From NCBI GenBank assembly GCA_963664665.2, contig CAXXMH010000004.1, positions 682,001 through 746,000 of the forward strand: DNA of 64,000 nucleotides, written 5' to 3'. This document shows, piece after piece, positions 28,041 through 37,792 of this stretch; within the stretch, counting starts at the first letter, position 1, and each line of letters begins with the position of its first letter. The notes below the pieces were generated by a model that saw only the letters and a program-made list of their open reading frames with translations, was not told the DNA's origin and made no database searches. This stretch comes from Bin55 sp963664665. Its GTDB lineage: Bacteria; Pseudomonadota; Gammaproteobacteria; Pseudomonadales; Azotimanducaceae. The translations under genes and the position numbers were made by a program.

Positions 28041-29423
28041 TTAAGTCTGTAAGCGCTCTTGTGCGGCCTTCACCGCAATGGCGACGGTATCAGGTGCCGT
28101 CCCTCCAGGGTGGTTTCTAGCAGCTACCGATCCTTCGAGGGTCAGACAATCGAAAACCGATTCCTCGAATGCCTCACTCAGTTCTTTCAAATCTGTGAGC
28201 GACAGTTGGTGTAATTCCACGTGACGCTGATCTGCGATGGCTACGGCTTTACCACTGATTTCATGGGCGGAGCGAAACGGCACACCATGACGTACGAGCC
28301 AGTCCGCCAAATCGGTCGCAGTTGGATGCCCTTGCGCGGCGAGTTCGAGCATGCGTTCTGTGTTAGGAGACATGCCGGTTACCAACAGCGTCATTGCTTT
28401 AATGCACTGTGATGTGGTGTCCAGAGCATCGAACGTGGCTTCTTTATCTTCTTGGTTGTCACGGTTGTACGCCAGCGGCTGACCTTTCATTAGCATGAGT
28501 AAACCGTTGAGATGACCAATTACGCGACCGGTTTTGCCTCGAACCAACTCAGCAACATCTGGATTCTTCTTTTGCGGCATGATGCTTGAGCCCGTGCATA
28601 ACTCATCAGGCAAGGTAATGAATCCAAATGCGGGCGTATTCCAGAGGATTACTTCCTCGCAACAACGAGAAAGATGCATCATGATTGTGCTCAATACGCC
28701 AACGAGCTCGATGGCATAGTCACGATCGCTTACGCCGTCGAGTGAGTTTCGGCTAATTGCGTCGAATCCCATTGCTTTCTGAAACACGCTTCGATCAATC
28801 GGGTAGCTTGTACCGGCTAAAGCGGCGCTGCCCATCGGTGACACATTTGTACGGCGTTGCCAGTCAACGAGCCTTGAAACATCTCGGTCAATCATCTCGA
28901 ACCATGCCATCAAATGGTGACCGAATGTGATGGGTTGTGCGTTCTGTAGGTGGGTAAACCCAGGCATGATCGTGTGGGTGTGGGCAGCGGCCTGTTCCAA
29001 TAATGCCGTCTGCAATGCGACTAGCGAAGCGCGCAGGTCATCGCCGCTTTCTAGTAGGAATAGCTTGAAAGCGCTTGCCACTTGATCGTTACGTGAGCGT
29101 GCCGTGTGCAACTTCCGGCCGGGTTCACCGATTGACTCAATGAGCTTTGCCTCAATATTCATATGTACGTCTTCAAGCGACGGATCCCAGGGAAAGTCAT
29201 CGGCTTCGATAGTTGCGATGATCTTCGCCAGACCTTCAACAATTGCGTCGTATTCCGTTTGGCTTAGAACTCCCGCCTTGAGTAAGGTATTGGCGTGAGC
29301 TTTCGAACAACGTGCGTCGACGACGCCTAGGCGGGAATCGAAATGAACTGACGCCGTAAAGGACTCGACGAATGCGTTGGTCTCGCCTGAGAATCGGCCA
29401 CCCCAAGGTTTATTAGTCGTCAT
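28041..29423 (-). CDS. argH: Argininosuccinate lyase
   Basis: 460 residues from ATG 29423; the reading is open to 29453, but MTTNKPWGGRFSGETN is the normal ASL N-terminus. It cleaves argininosuccinate to arginine and fumarate. Motifs: KLHTARSRNDQVA, FTHLQNAQPITFGHHLMA, and the superfamily signature GSSIMPQKKNPD. It is divergent from the hemC operon, a common gammaproteobacterial arrangement. It serves as an internal reference for the divergent lyase domain fused to a carboxypeptidase at 10465-13077. Confidence 0.97.
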   Translation of the reverse strand: MTTNKPWGGRFSGETNAFVESFTASVHFDSRLGVVDARCSKAHANTLLKAGVLSQTEYDAIVEGLAKIIATIEADDFPWDPSLEDVHMNIEAKLIESIGEPGRKLHTARSRNDQVASAFKLFLLESGDDLRASLVALQTALLEQAAAHTHTIMPGFTHLQNAQPITFGHHLMAWFEMIDRDVSRLVDWQRRTNVSPMGSAALAGTSYPIDRSVFQKAMGFDAISRNSLDGVSDRDYAIELVGVLSTIMMHLSRCCEEVILWNTPAFGFITLPDELCTGSSIMPQKKNPDVAELVRGKTGRVIGHLNGLLMLMKGQPLAYNRDNQEDKEATFDALDTTSQCIKAMTLLVTGMSPNTERMLELAAQGHPTATDLADWLVRHGVPFRSAHEISGKAVAIADQRHVELHQLSLTDLKELSEAFEESVFDCLTLEGSVAARNHPGGTAPDTVAIAVKAAQERLQT

Positions 29424-29547
29424 GCGTTTTTGTGTTAGCGGTGCTGCAGTCAAACGTGGCGGTAAGTGTAGAGGTCTGTTATGACATCATCCCCAATAAT
29501 TGCAGTTGACCTCACGTCTATATCGCTTTGGAGATGCTCTCAACCTA

Positions 29548-30456
29548 ATGGCTCAACGGACCATTCGTATCGCAACGCGACGCAGTCGTCTTGCGATGTG
29601 GCAGGCCAATCACGTGAAGCAGCTCCTCGAGAACCGCAATTCAGGTCTGAACTGTGAGCTTCTACCTATGAATACGTCCGGCGACGTACTAGTGGATCGC
29701 ACATTACAAAGTGAAGGAGGGAAGGGACTGTTCCTTAAGGAACTAGAGAAAGCGCTGGTTGACAATCAGGCGGACCTCGCGGTTCATAGCATGAAGGACG
29801 TCCCAATCCACTTGGAGGCGGGATTAACCCTAATGAGCATTGGTGAGCGTGGCTCCGCCCACGACGTTTTGGTTAGTAATTCTGAGATCCATGAGTTGCC
29901 TGTTGGTTCGAAGATTGGTACGTCGAGCAGTCGGCGACGTGCGTTGCTCGCTCACGTTTACAAGAGGAGCGAAACAGTTCCCATTCGAGGCAACGTTGAG
30001 ACGCGACTCCGTAAATTAGATGAGGGAGCAGTAGAAGGGTTGGTACTTGCTGCTGCAGGCTTAGAGCGGTTGGAACTCGAGAAGCGGGTTCGTTCAATTC
30101 TGCCGAAGAACGTGTTCGTACCTGCTGCAGGCCAAGGGGTTCTCGCGGCTGAGTTTCGCGATGATCGTGAGGACATACTTGCGTTACTTGCGGGGTTGAG
30201 CGACCCCGACGTTGAAGCCACGTCGCGTGCCGAGCGCTTGGTTGCAGAAATTGTTGGTGCTGATTGCGCGGGCGCGTTTGGTGTCCATTGCGAAAAAGTT
30301 GATCTCGTATACAAGCTGACGGCAATCGCGTTGTCGGATTCAGGCGAGCGAGCAATACAAACTGAAATCGCACACAAGGACGCGCGTGCGGCTGCCGAAG
30401 AGGCAGGTCAAAGGTTGTTGAAACATGGCGCCGCCGCGTTGCTCGCCGAAACATGA
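29548..30456 (+). CDS. hemC: Porphobilinogen deaminase (hydroxymethylbilane synthase)
   Basis: 302 residues from ATG 29548; the open frame begins at 29500, but MAQRTIRIATRRSRLAMWQA is the family start. It polymerises four porphobilinogens into hydroxymethylbilane. Conserved blocks are GGKGLFLKELEKAL, DLAVHSMKDVP, IGTSSSRRRALL and AAGLERL. The dipyrromethane-cofactor cysteine is in GADCAGAFG (about residue 240). The stop overlaps the hemD start (ATGA, 30453-30456). First gene of hemC-hemD-hemX-hemY. Confidence 0.97.
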   Translation: MAQRTIRIATRRSRLAMWQANHVKQLLENRNSGLNCELLPMNTSGDVLVDRTLQSEGGKGLFLKELEKALVDNQADLAVHSMKDVPIHLEAGLTLMSIGERGSAHDVLVSNSEIHELPVGSKIGTSSSRRRALLAHVYKRSETVPIRGNVETRLRKLDEGAVEGLVLAAAGLERLELEKRVRSILPKNVFVPAAGQGVLAAEFRDDREDILALLAGLSDPDVEATSRAERLVAEIVGADCAGAFGVHCEKVDLVYKLTAIALSDSGERAIQTEIAHKDARAAAEEAGQRLLKHGAAALLAET

Positions 30457-31142
30457 CGGCGGTATGGATCACACGAACCGAACCAGGAGCATCAGCGATG
30501 GCACGGTACTTCAGACGCGTCTCTATCCGCTCGTGCATTGCGCCGCTTCTGGCTATCGAAGGAGTTCCGGCGCCGCTGCCCAAAGACTCTTTCGATTTGG
30601 CGGTTTATCTATCGCAGCACGCTGCGCGCGAGGGAGTTGATGTCTTGGACGCAAAGCGGCATATGGCGATCGGAACTACAACCGCTCGCACGCTTGGTCG
30701 ATTGGGAATCGCGTGTGAACTCCCGAGGCAATCGAGCTCCGAAGGGTTGCTGGAAACCGTCTCGACTACCTTGAGCATTGGCTCTTCCATTCTTATCGTG
30801 AGCGGTGAGGACGGTCGGAATTTACTCCGGACTCGTCTCGCAGAGTTAGGTTACAAGGTTTGTGTTTGGACTGTGTATCGTCGTATGTGCAGCTCTAGGA
30901 AACCACGATTAGACGACGAATGTGGCGTGGTTGAATTGAGTAGTGTCACGTCGCTGCAAACGTACTGGAAAGCAGTACGACAGCATGCACTGACAAGCAC
31001 GGAGGATCCTACACTGATTGTGCCGAGTACCCGAATCGGAAAGCGCGCAAAACTACGAGGATTCGAGAGGATTCACGTCGCCAGGGACGCATCACCCCGC
31101 TCGTACTCACGAGTCATCCGAAGATTGAATGAGCATGGCTGA
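30453..31142 (+). CDS. hemD: Uroporphyrinogen-III synthase
   Basis: 229 residues. It cyclises hydroxymethylbilane to uroporphyrinogen III with D-ring inversion. Sequence conservation is low, as is usual for HemD. Seen are the N-terminal VWITRTEPGASAMARYF, the inter-domain AIGTTTARTLGRLGIACELP and the second-domain ILIVSGEDGRNLLRTRLAELGYKV, which are typical. The call also rests on position: four-base overlap with hemC before and 14-base overlap with hemX after. Confidence 0.93.
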   Translation: MTAVWITRTEPGASAMARYFRRVSIRSCIAPLLAIEGVPAPLPKDSFDLAVYLSQHAAREGVDVLDAKRHMAIGTTTARTLGRLGIACELPRQSSSEGLLETVSTTLSIGSSILIVSGEDGRNLLRTRLAELGYKVCVWTVYRRMCSSRKPRLDDECGVVELSSVTSLQTYWKAVRQHALTSTEDPTLIVPSTRIGKRAKLRGFERIHVARDASPRSYSRVIRRLNEHG

Positions 31143-32208
31143 AATCGAATCAACGTCTATGCTCAACAGAATGAACGTTTCAGCCGTACGAAGACGTTGG
31201 TTGTGGTCGATTGTGACAGTAGTTCTACTTGCTGGCGTTACGATCGCAACATTACGTTGGCAGGAGCCGTTGCGCACGGTAATTAATGACTACATTGGTG
31301 TCGAAGAAACGGTGGCTAATGTCGTCCCGATCGACGAAACGTCGCAATCTCTCCGACAGATTGACTATTCGAACCAATTCATCGCTAATGAAGCCACGCC
31401 TCAAGCAGAAGTCAACGATTCAGACGCTTTGGCGGACGAGAACCTCGACACAGCACTAACGCCTAGCAATTCCACTGACGTTTCCAGTCCCGTTTCAGTT
31501 GCCGAACCTGGTCTGATGGAAGCACTACAGCTGGAATTGCTCAAGGCATTGGTACTTGTTGATAAGGAAGATGATTCAACGTCTGCAATCGCTGCGCTAG
31601 AGCGTGCGCGAACTCTTGCTATCGTCAACCGAATGAGTAACACGCTGATTCGCGCGCTCGAGCAAGCGATTTCGGAAGTTACCCGTTTTAGCCGCACGGA
31701 TCTTGAAATCGTCCTCGAGCAACTTGACGAATTAACTGAAGTAATCGCTACGATGAATGTACACGTGTCTTCGAGCCGAACTAATGCTTCACAACCTAAT
31801 TCGTTCGCGGTGAATGACGAACCAGAATCGCAAAGCGTCTGGGGTGAATTAGGCGATGGACTAAGTCGTGTATATCGTGTTCGTCGCGTAGACGTAGAAG
31901 CAACCCCTAGCGATGAATCCTCTTTTGAAGCTCGACTACAGCTTAGGTTGATCGTGTTGTTGGAGCGCGCGAGAAACGACATTCAGAGAGAGGACTTCGA
32001 CGCTTACCGAGAGACACTACGCATGGCGATTGCGAGTATTGACGCGCGCGTCGACGCAGGCGTGCAAGTCTTAGACTCGATTCGCGACGAACTAGCGGTT
32101 TTGATGAGTCTTGATCTTGAATCTCCATACGCGTCTATCCGCACGGCGCTCGATGAGATAGTGGAAATTCAATCGGTGCAACGCGCTGAATTCGAGGATC
32201 CCCAATGA
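31129..32208 (+). CDS. hemX: HemX-like inner-membrane protein of the haem biosynthesis operon
   Basis: 359 residues. One N-terminal membrane segment (WLWSIVTVVLLAGVTIATLRW, about residues 24-44) anchors a mostly helical periplasmic part rich in Glu/Asp and Ser. The second half has the HemX-type helices LRLIVLLERARNDIQREDFDAYRETL. Members are often annotated uroporphyrinogen-III C-methyltransferase, but no methyltransferase motif is visible and a role in haem-enzyme organisation is only suspected. Overlaps hemD by 14 bases and hemY by four. Confidence 0.85.
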   Translation: MSMAEIESTSMLNRMNVSAVRRRWLWSIVTVVLLAGVTIATLRWQEPLRTVINDYIGVEETVANVVPIDETSQSLRQIDYSNQFIANEATPQAEVNDSDALADENLDTALTPSNSTDVSSPVSVAEPGLMEALQLELLKALVLVDKEDDSTSAIAALERARTLAIVNRMSNTLIRALEQAISEVTRFSRTDLEIVLEQLDELTEVIATMNVHVSSSRTNASQPNSFAVNDEPESQSVWGELGDGLSRVYRVRRVDVEATPSDESSFEARLQLRLIVLLERARNDIQREDFDAYRETLRMAIASIDARVDAGVQVLDSIRDELAVLMSLDLESPYASIRTALDEIVEIQSVQRAEFEDPQ

Positions 32209-33383
32209 TGGTCTTGCGGGTCATCGTCGTACTTGTAATTGCTGTATTGGCTGTTTTACTAGGATCGTTGATCACTGCCGACGCTGGCTACGTCGTGATA
32301 GGTCTTCGGGGTTGGGAGATCGAAACCACCGTATGGGCCGCAATCGCAGCACTCCTTTTACTCACTGGAGTAGGTTACCTTTTATTTAAACTCGCACACA
32401 CGTTGTTGTTACAGAACTCCAAAATCGCGGATTGGTTTGCCACGAAACGTTCTTCGAATTCGCAACGCCAAACGATTCAAGCGATTGAGGAGGAAACGAA
32501 CGGTAATACCGTCGAAGCAATTCGTTTGTTGGTTGCAGCAGGGAACCAAAGTCCTAGTCCGCTACTGCATTACCTCCGCGCGAGCGAACTCGCGACCCGA
32601 ATTGGAGCTGATGAAAAAGCGTCAGAACTTCGGAGGGACGCGGCGAGACTCGGTGATCATGAATTACACGTTTTTCAGCGACTTGAAGAAGCCCGCGAGC
32701 TTTTAGAGCAGAACGACAAGCGCCAGGGTTTGCGCGAGCTCAGGAGACTTCTAGAACAACATCCTAGGTGCGCACCAGCTTTGCTCGTGTTGATCCAGCA
32801 CTGTCACGAAGTCGAGGATTTTGTAGGGGCGCTCGAGTACCTTGACGTGTTGTCGCGACTTTCCTTCATATCGGACGAGGAAATCGACGAGCTAAAGGCT
32901 GTAAGTTGGCTTGGCCGGATTCGGCAGGCAGATCCTCTTGCGATTGCGAAGGTCTGGCAAGGCGTTCCGCGCAAGCTGAAGCACGAACCGAATCTGTTGA
33001 TGGCTTATGTCGACGCACTATGTGACAAAGGAGACACTGACAAAGCCATTAGTGAGCTCGAACGTTCATTGGGTCGACAATGGGAGAGCCGATGTGCGCA
33101 CACATACGGGCTACTTCAAGGTAATACAGAAAAACAGTTAAAGGTTGCAGAGGGATGGTTGGCAGAGCACTCGGACGATGCACTGTTGCATCTTACGGTT
33201 GGTCGCTTAAACCGGCGCCTCTCACAAAATGAACTTGCGCTTAAGCGCATCGAACAGAGTGTGAAATTGGGTGGAGGAGTGGCAGCTGCGATAGAGCTTG
33301 CCGAATTACATTTTGAAAGCGGCGCTACCCAACAAGCAAAAGAAGCGTTGGCTAGCGTGAAGCAAGACCTCGCGAATCGCTAA
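32205..33383 (+). CDS. hemY: HemY protein (TPR, inner membrane)
   Basis: 392 residues. Two N-terminal membrane helices (VLRVIVVLVIAVLAVLLGSLI and TTVWAAIAALLLLTGVGYLLF) are followed by TPR-like helices (for example VGALEYLDVLSRLSFISDEE, DKAISELERSLGRQWES, ELALKRIEQSVKLGGG). The HemY family sits in haem operons of proteobacteria and is thought to organise late haem synthesis; it is not the oxidase of the same name in Bacillus. Ends six bases from the convergent rho gene. Confidence 0.9.
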   Translation: MMVLRVIVVLVIAVLAVLLGSLITADAGYVVIGLRGWEIETTVWAAIAALLLLTGVGYLLFKLAHTLLLQNSKIADWFATKRSSNSQRQTIQAIEEETNGNTVEAIRLLVAAGNQSPSPLLHYLRASELATRIGADEKASELRRDAARLGDHELHVFQRLEEARELLEQNDKRQGLRELRRLLEQHPRCAPALLVLIQHCHEVEDFVGALEYLDVLSRLSFISDEEIDELKAVSWLGRIRQADPLAIAKVWQGVPRKLKHEPNLLMAYVDALCDKGDTDKAISELERSLGRQWESRCAHTYGLLQGNTEKQLKVAEGWLAEHSDDALLHLTVGRLNRRLSQNELALKRIEQSVKLGGGVAAAIELAELHFESGATQQAKEALASVKQDLANR

Positions 33384-33389
33384 ACTGGA

Positions 33390-34664
33390 CTAGTTGATTT
33401 TCATCGACGCGAAGAACTCATTGTTGGTTCGCGTTTCTTTCAATCGACTGATCACGAATTCAAGCGCTTCAAGGTCATCCATTTCATCGACCAGTTTCCG
33501 AAGAATCCAAACGCGTTGTCGATCGTCGTCACTTAGAAGCAGTTCTTCACGTCGTGTGCCCGAACGACGAATGTTGATGGCAGGGTAGACTCGACTTTCG
33601 GCCATGCGCCGTTCAAGGTGCAGTTCCTGATTTCCAGTCCCCTTGAATTCTTCGTAAATCACCTCATCCATCCGCGAACCGGTTTCCACAAGAGCCGTCG
33701 CGACGATTGTGAGGCTGCCGCCTTCCTCAATATTTCGCGCAGCGCCAAAAAAGCGTTTCGGCCGCTCTAGTGCATTCGCGTCTACACCACCTGTCAACAC
33801 ACGCCCCGTGGTCGGTGTCGCGGTGTTGTACGCTCGGGCCAATCGTGTAATTGAGTCAAGCAGGATTACCACGTCGCGTTTCTGCTCAACAAGCCGCTTT
33901 GCCTTCTCGATCACCATTTCCGCGACTTGGATGTGCCGTTTGTGGGATTCATCAAACGTACTCGCCACCACTTCTACATTGACGAGACGTTTCATCTCGG
34001 TGACTTCCTCAGGTCTTTCGTCGATCAACAACACAATCAACGTGACGTCTGGATCGTTCGAAGTTATCGACTGGGCGATAGCCTGAAGCATAAGCGTCTT
34101 GCCAGCCTTCGGTGGCGATACGATCAAGCCGCGCTGGCCTTTACCGATCGGCGCGATGAAGTCGACGATTCGGCCGGACAGGTCTTCGGTACTGCCATTG
34201 CCGCGCTCTAAAGTAAGACGTTCTGTAGGAAATAGTGGAGTTAGATTCTCGAACAGAATCTGACGGCGTCGTTGTTTGGTATCGACCTGTTCTTGATTGA
34301 TGTTGTCGATTCGCATGAGCGCGAAGTAACGCTCACCATTGCCGTTGCGCGGTGCGCGGATCTTGCCGGAGATACTGTCACCAGTTCTCAGACCAAGACG
34401 TCGAATCTGGGTGTGAGAGACGTAGATGTCGTCTGGTCCAGCCTCGTAGCTGGAGAATGGTGAACGCAGGAAACCGTATCCGTCGTCGTGAATTTCCAAC
34501 GTACCTTCACCGCGAACATCTTCGCCTTGTTTCGTTAGTTTGCGCAGAATGCCTAGGATGATTTCTGGTTGTTTAGCGCGATGAAGATGCTCAACGCCGT
34601 GTTCTTCAGCGATAGTGAGTAGTTCGTCGATTGGTTTTTGTTTAAGGTCTGATAAATTCACCAT
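33390..34664 (-). CDS. rho: Transcription termination factor Rho
   Basis: 424 residues, standard length. N-terminal Rho helical domain (MVNLSDLKQKPIDELLTIAEE), cold-shock-like RNA-binding domain (GTLEIHDDGYGFLRSP, YVSHTQIRRLGLRTGD), and a hexameric ATPase with Walker A SPPKAGKT (183-190), Walker B VVILLDSITRLARAYN, and the Q/R-loop regions. It terminates transcription of untranslated RNA. Convergent with hemY and divergent from the first UnbV-type gene across 200 bases. Confidence 0.98.
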   Translation of the reverse strand: MVNLSDLKQKPIDELLTIAEEHGVEHLHRAKQPEIILGILRKLTKQGEDVRGEGTLEIHDDGYGFLRSPFSSYEAGPDDIYVSHTQIRRLGLRTGDSISGKIRAPRNGNGERYFALMRIDNINQEQVDTKQRRRQILFENLTPLFPTERLTLERGNGSTEDLSGRIVDFIAPIGKGQRGLIVSPPKAGKTLMLQAIAQSITSNDPDVTLIVLLIDERPEEVTEMKRLVNVEVVASTFDESHKRHIQVAEMVIEKAKRLVEQKRDVVILLDSITRLARAYNTATPTTGRVLTGGVDANALERPKRFFGAARNIEEGGSLTIVATALVETGSRMDEVIYEEFKGTGNQELHLERRMAESRVYPAINIRRSGTRREELLLSDDDRQRVWILRKLVDEMDDLEALEFVISRLKETRTNNEFFASMKIN

Positions 34665-34866
34665 GTTAGCTTGCGTAATCGAAGGAAAAAAGTTGCGCAG
34701 CGATGGCGCAATGAAGGAGAGTAAAAAGGATTTGACAACCGTCAGAACAACGGTCGCGCGGGCGTAGTGCCTTTGGTAGGAAGGATTTTAGCAGCTAAAT
34801 AACCGTGTGCGTCAAATGTTTTTTCGAAGTGGGTTTATCCGCTGGTACAGACACAATAATTCAGCC

Positions 34867-36555
34867 ATGACCTTCACTCAGTTTAGAGCATCGTTAAGAA
34901 ATCACGCACGCAGTCTTCAGATGCTGTGCTTTGCGTGTGCCTTCTTCCCGTTTTATGTGGATGGTGAGATTGCATTTCGCGAAGTTGCTATTGAAGCAGG
35001 TGTCGATTTCGTTCACGAGAGTGGTGCAATTGGCACGCGATGGACACTTGAAATTACAGGCGCGGGTGTTGGTTTGTTGGACTACGATGGCGACGGTAAA
35101 TTGGATATTTGGGTCGTACAAGGCGGACCTCTGAAAGATCGCACGGGAGACTTACCGAGCGATCGCCTATATCGCAACATCTCTGAAGGTTCGGAGCTCA
35201 AGTTTCAGGACGTGACGAAAGCCGCAGGCCTCGGTGCGGAGTCGTACGGTATGGGTGTGGTCACAGGAGATGTCGACAACGATGGGGACGTGGATGTCAT
35301 CACGTTGAATTTCGGCAGGAACCGGCTGTTCCGCAACTGGGGCACACGTTTCGAAAAGCGTGTCGACGAAATTCACTTAAGACACTCGGAATGGTCGATT
35401 TCTGGGAGTCTTGCGGACTTAAACAGCGATGGTTGGCTTGATCTCTACGTCGCTAACTACATGGAATTTCCGCCACTTGAGAAATACAAGGTTTGCCGAC
35501 GCTTGTCCACGCGAAAAGGTTATTGCGCCCCTAGTAACTTCGATCCGACTCCAGATCAGCTGTTCTTAAATGAAGGCAATGGTGTATTTCGGGATGTGTC
35601 GAAAGAGTTTGGGATAGCTAGTGCAAGTGAACGAGGAATGGGTGTAGTTGTCGACGACCTAAATGGCGACGGCGTGCCCGATATTTATGTTGCGAACGAC
35701 ATGGCGATGAACTTTCTCTGGGTGAATCAGGGCGGCAGCCAGTTCGTAGAAGACGCCTTACTCAGCGGAGTCGCAGTGAACGGACACGGCATGCGCGAAG
35801 CGAGCATGGGCGTTTCGGTCGCAGATTGGGACCAAGATTTCGATCCAGATTTATTTTTGACGCACGATATTAAAGAGAGTAACACGCTGTACGCGTACGA
35901 GCATGCTGGGTGGTTTTCTGATCAATCAATTCAGTCAGGATTAGCCCCGCCGAGCTTGTCAAAGACCGGGTTTGGCACGGTGTTCTTCGATGTGGAAAAC
36001 GATGGCGACCTGGATGTATTTATCGCGAACGGATCAGTGTCGATGATTGATTCGCAGCTAGCGAAGCGAATAGAACCACCCTTACGGCAAACGAATCAGC
36101 TCTTTGTCAACTCTGGCGCAGGAAAGTTCGAAGAGAACGAAGCGACGACGCTAAGTCAATTTGAGGAAGTAAGTCGCGGTGTAGCGATGGGCGACCTCGA
36201 CAACGATGGCGATGTCGATCTCGTCATTTCGAATAACGATGGCCCTCTTCGGATTCAACAGAATGTTTCGACCCGCTCCGACGGCGAGGCGAATCACTGG
36301 CTTGGCGTGCGTTTATTAACCTTGGGTCGTGACGCATTCGGTGCGGTTGCGTGGCTTGAAGGCGACATCAAGGAACGAAAGGTTGTGCGTACGGACGGGA
36401 GCTACGCTTCAGCGCATGATCCCCGCTTGATATTCGGACTAGGCGATAGCTCGACGTTACCAACATTGCACGTGAAGTGGCCTAGCGGCGCGAATCAAAT
36501 GTTTTCAAACTTGGCAATCGACAGGTACCACGTTCTGTCCCAATCTGAGCAGTAA
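34867..36555 (+). CDS. FG-GAP/ASPIC-UnbV (CRTAC1-type) exported beta-propeller protein, copy 1
   Basis: 562 residues from ATG 34867, chosen over GTG 34807 because it places the signal peptide (LQMLCFACAFFPFYVDG) at the N-terminus. The body is a run of FG-GAP/VCBS blades with Asp-rich calcium loops: DYDGDGKLD, DVDNDGDVD, DLNSDGWLD, DLNGDGVPD, DVENDGDLD and DLDNDGDVD. A cysteine pair (CRRLSTRKGYCAP) sits in an insertion between blades. The C-terminal ASPIC/UnbV domain has VRTDGSYASAHDPRLIFGLGD and LHVKWPSG. No enzyme motif is seen. UnbV is named from enediyne clusters and its function is unknown. Five bases upstream of a TPR gene, probably one operon. Confidence 0.88.
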   Translation: MTFTQFRASLRNHARSLQMLCFACAFFPFYVDGEIAFREVAIEAGVDFVHESGAIGTRWTLEITGAGVGLLDYDGDGKLDIWVVQGGPLKDRTGDLPSDRLYRNISEGSELKFQDVTKAAGLGAESYGMGVVTGDVDNDGDVDVITLNFGRNRLFRNWGTRFEKRVDEIHLRHSEWSISGSLADLNSDGWLDLYVANYMEFPPLEKYKVCRRLSTRKGYCAPSNFDPTPDQLFLNEGNGVFRDVSKEFGIASASERGMGVVVDDLNGDGVPDIYVANDMAMNFLWVNQGGSQFVEDALLSGVAVNGHGMREASMGVSVADWDQDFDPDLFLTHDIKESNTLYAYEHAGWFSDQSIQSGLAPPSLSKTGFGTVFFDVENDGDLDVFIANGSVSMIDSQLAKRIEPPLRQTNQLFVNSGAGKFEENEATTLSQFEEVSRGVAMGDLDNDGDVDLVISNNDGPLRIQQNVSTRSDGEANHWLGVRLLTLGRDAFGAVAWLEGDIKERKVVRTDGSYASAHDPRLIFGLGDSSTLPTLHVKWPSGANQMFSNLAIDRYHVLSQSEQ

Positions 36556-36560
36556 CGTAC

Positions 36561-37640
36561 ATGCTGTTTAGAGGGAGCTTCGCCTTAGTCGCAATTGCGG
36601 CGGTGTTCGCGACGTCACAAACCGCGAACGAGATTTATTTAGAAGGCATTGAAGAACCGTTCGCGACCATTGCGAGCGCGGCCTATGAAGCGGCACTTCA
36701 AAGCGACGTTAATTTGGGTCCAGAGCTGGTCGCGAACAGATGGGGTGAACTCGGTATGTTGCTACAAGCCCACAACTTGCACGAACAGTCGATCGCAGCC
36801 TACTCGAACGCTCTGACAGAGCGCTCAGACCCGCGCTGGCTCTATTTGCGAAGCATCGCATACGGGGAATTGGGTCGTGTGGGGGAATCCATTGACGATC
36901 TCATCGTGGTGACAAGTACGATGCGTGAGGTCGCGATTATTTGGTATCGCTTGGGACAAGCATTGTTAAAAGCTGGTCGCGTTGCCGAAGCCAAAGAAGC
37001 ATTGACCACCGCGCTGACACTGGATGAGGATTTGGCGATTGCTCATATGACGCTCGCAGATGCCCAAATACTCGATGCTGAATTTGTGAACGCTAAGGCT
37101 TCGCTCCGACATGCATATCGACTCCAGCCACAGGCTGGTCAGATCGCGTACCGTTTGGCTTCAGTGGAGCGCGAACTCGGTGACTTGAATGCAAGTCAGA
37201 TGTGGTTGGGTAGACGAGTTAATCAGTTCTCACCTGTCGTAGAAGATCCGATGTTGTCCTTGGTGGCGCAATACAGCACGAATCCGACGTTTTTCATATC
37301 CGCGGCACGTCGAGCATGGGAACGAGGCGATCGTGAAACGGCGTTGGAAGCGTATCGTCAAGCCATAGCGCTTGAGCCGCAAAACGTTCAGAACTTAATT
37401 GGGTACACGCGATTACTGACTGTATTAAGTCGTTATGAAGAAGCGGAGAAGACGCTTGATACGCTTGAACAAGTCTCGCCAAACGAAGGTATGCTCTGGT
37501 ACTACCGAGCGGTCGTCTTCTTAGAGAAAGACTTAGTCCTCGAGGCACAGAACGCCATTGAAAAAGCGATCGCCATTGATCCTACTCCAGAAGCGCGGAA
37601 TCTCGAACGTGAAATCGCCGAATTGCGGAAATACGACTGA
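36561..37640 (+). CDS. Exported TPR protein, partner of UnbV copy 1
   Basis: 359 residues with a signal peptide (GSFALVAIAAVFATSQTA). An N-terminal TPR block (NRWGELGMLLQAHNLHEQSIAAYSNAL, then IWYRLGQALLKAGRVAEAKEAL) is followed by the hinge VEDPMLSLVAQYS and a second TPR block (ALEAYRQAIALEPQNVQN, EEAEKTLDTLEQVSPNE). The layout recurs in four other TPR proteins of the window. It starts five bases after the UnbV-type gene, so co-translation and partnership are likely. Binding partner is inferred from this pairing. Confidence 0.82.
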   Translation: MLFRGSFALVAIAAVFATSQTANEIYLEGIEEPFATIASAAYEAALQSDVNLGPELVANRWGELGMLLQAHNLHEQSIAAYSNALTERSDPRWLYLRSIAYGELGRVGESIDDLIVVTSTMREVAIIWYRLGQALLKAGRVAEAKEALTTALTLDEDLAIAHMTLADAQILDAEFVNAKASLRHAYRLQPQAGQIAYRLASVERELGDLNASQMWLGRRVNQFSPVVEDPMLSLVAQYSTNPTFFISAARRAWERGDRETALEAYRQAIALEPQNVQNLIGYTRLLTVLSRYEEAEKTLDTLEQVSPNEGMLWYYRAVVFLEKDLVLEAQNAIEKAIAIDPTPEARNLEREIAELRKYD

Positions 37641-37792
37641 CACAAGGTCGATTTCTGAGGATTCAATGTTTGTTCGAAGCAGATTAGCCGTAGAGTTCGC
37701 GCGAATGTGCGGTTGAAAGACTACACGACACATTTCCCTACAATTCGCGTAGAACTAAACACTAAAGCGCCTGCGAATACACCGCATTTAAC

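Noticed and set aside
29873..30583. 236-residue open frame on the minus strand
   Set aside because: Lies wholly antisense to hemC/hemD; composition is Arg/Gln/His-rich and matches no family.
31401..31982. 193-residue Ser-rich open frame on the minus strand
   Set aside because: Shadow of hemX; Ser/Arg low complexity typical of antisense reading.
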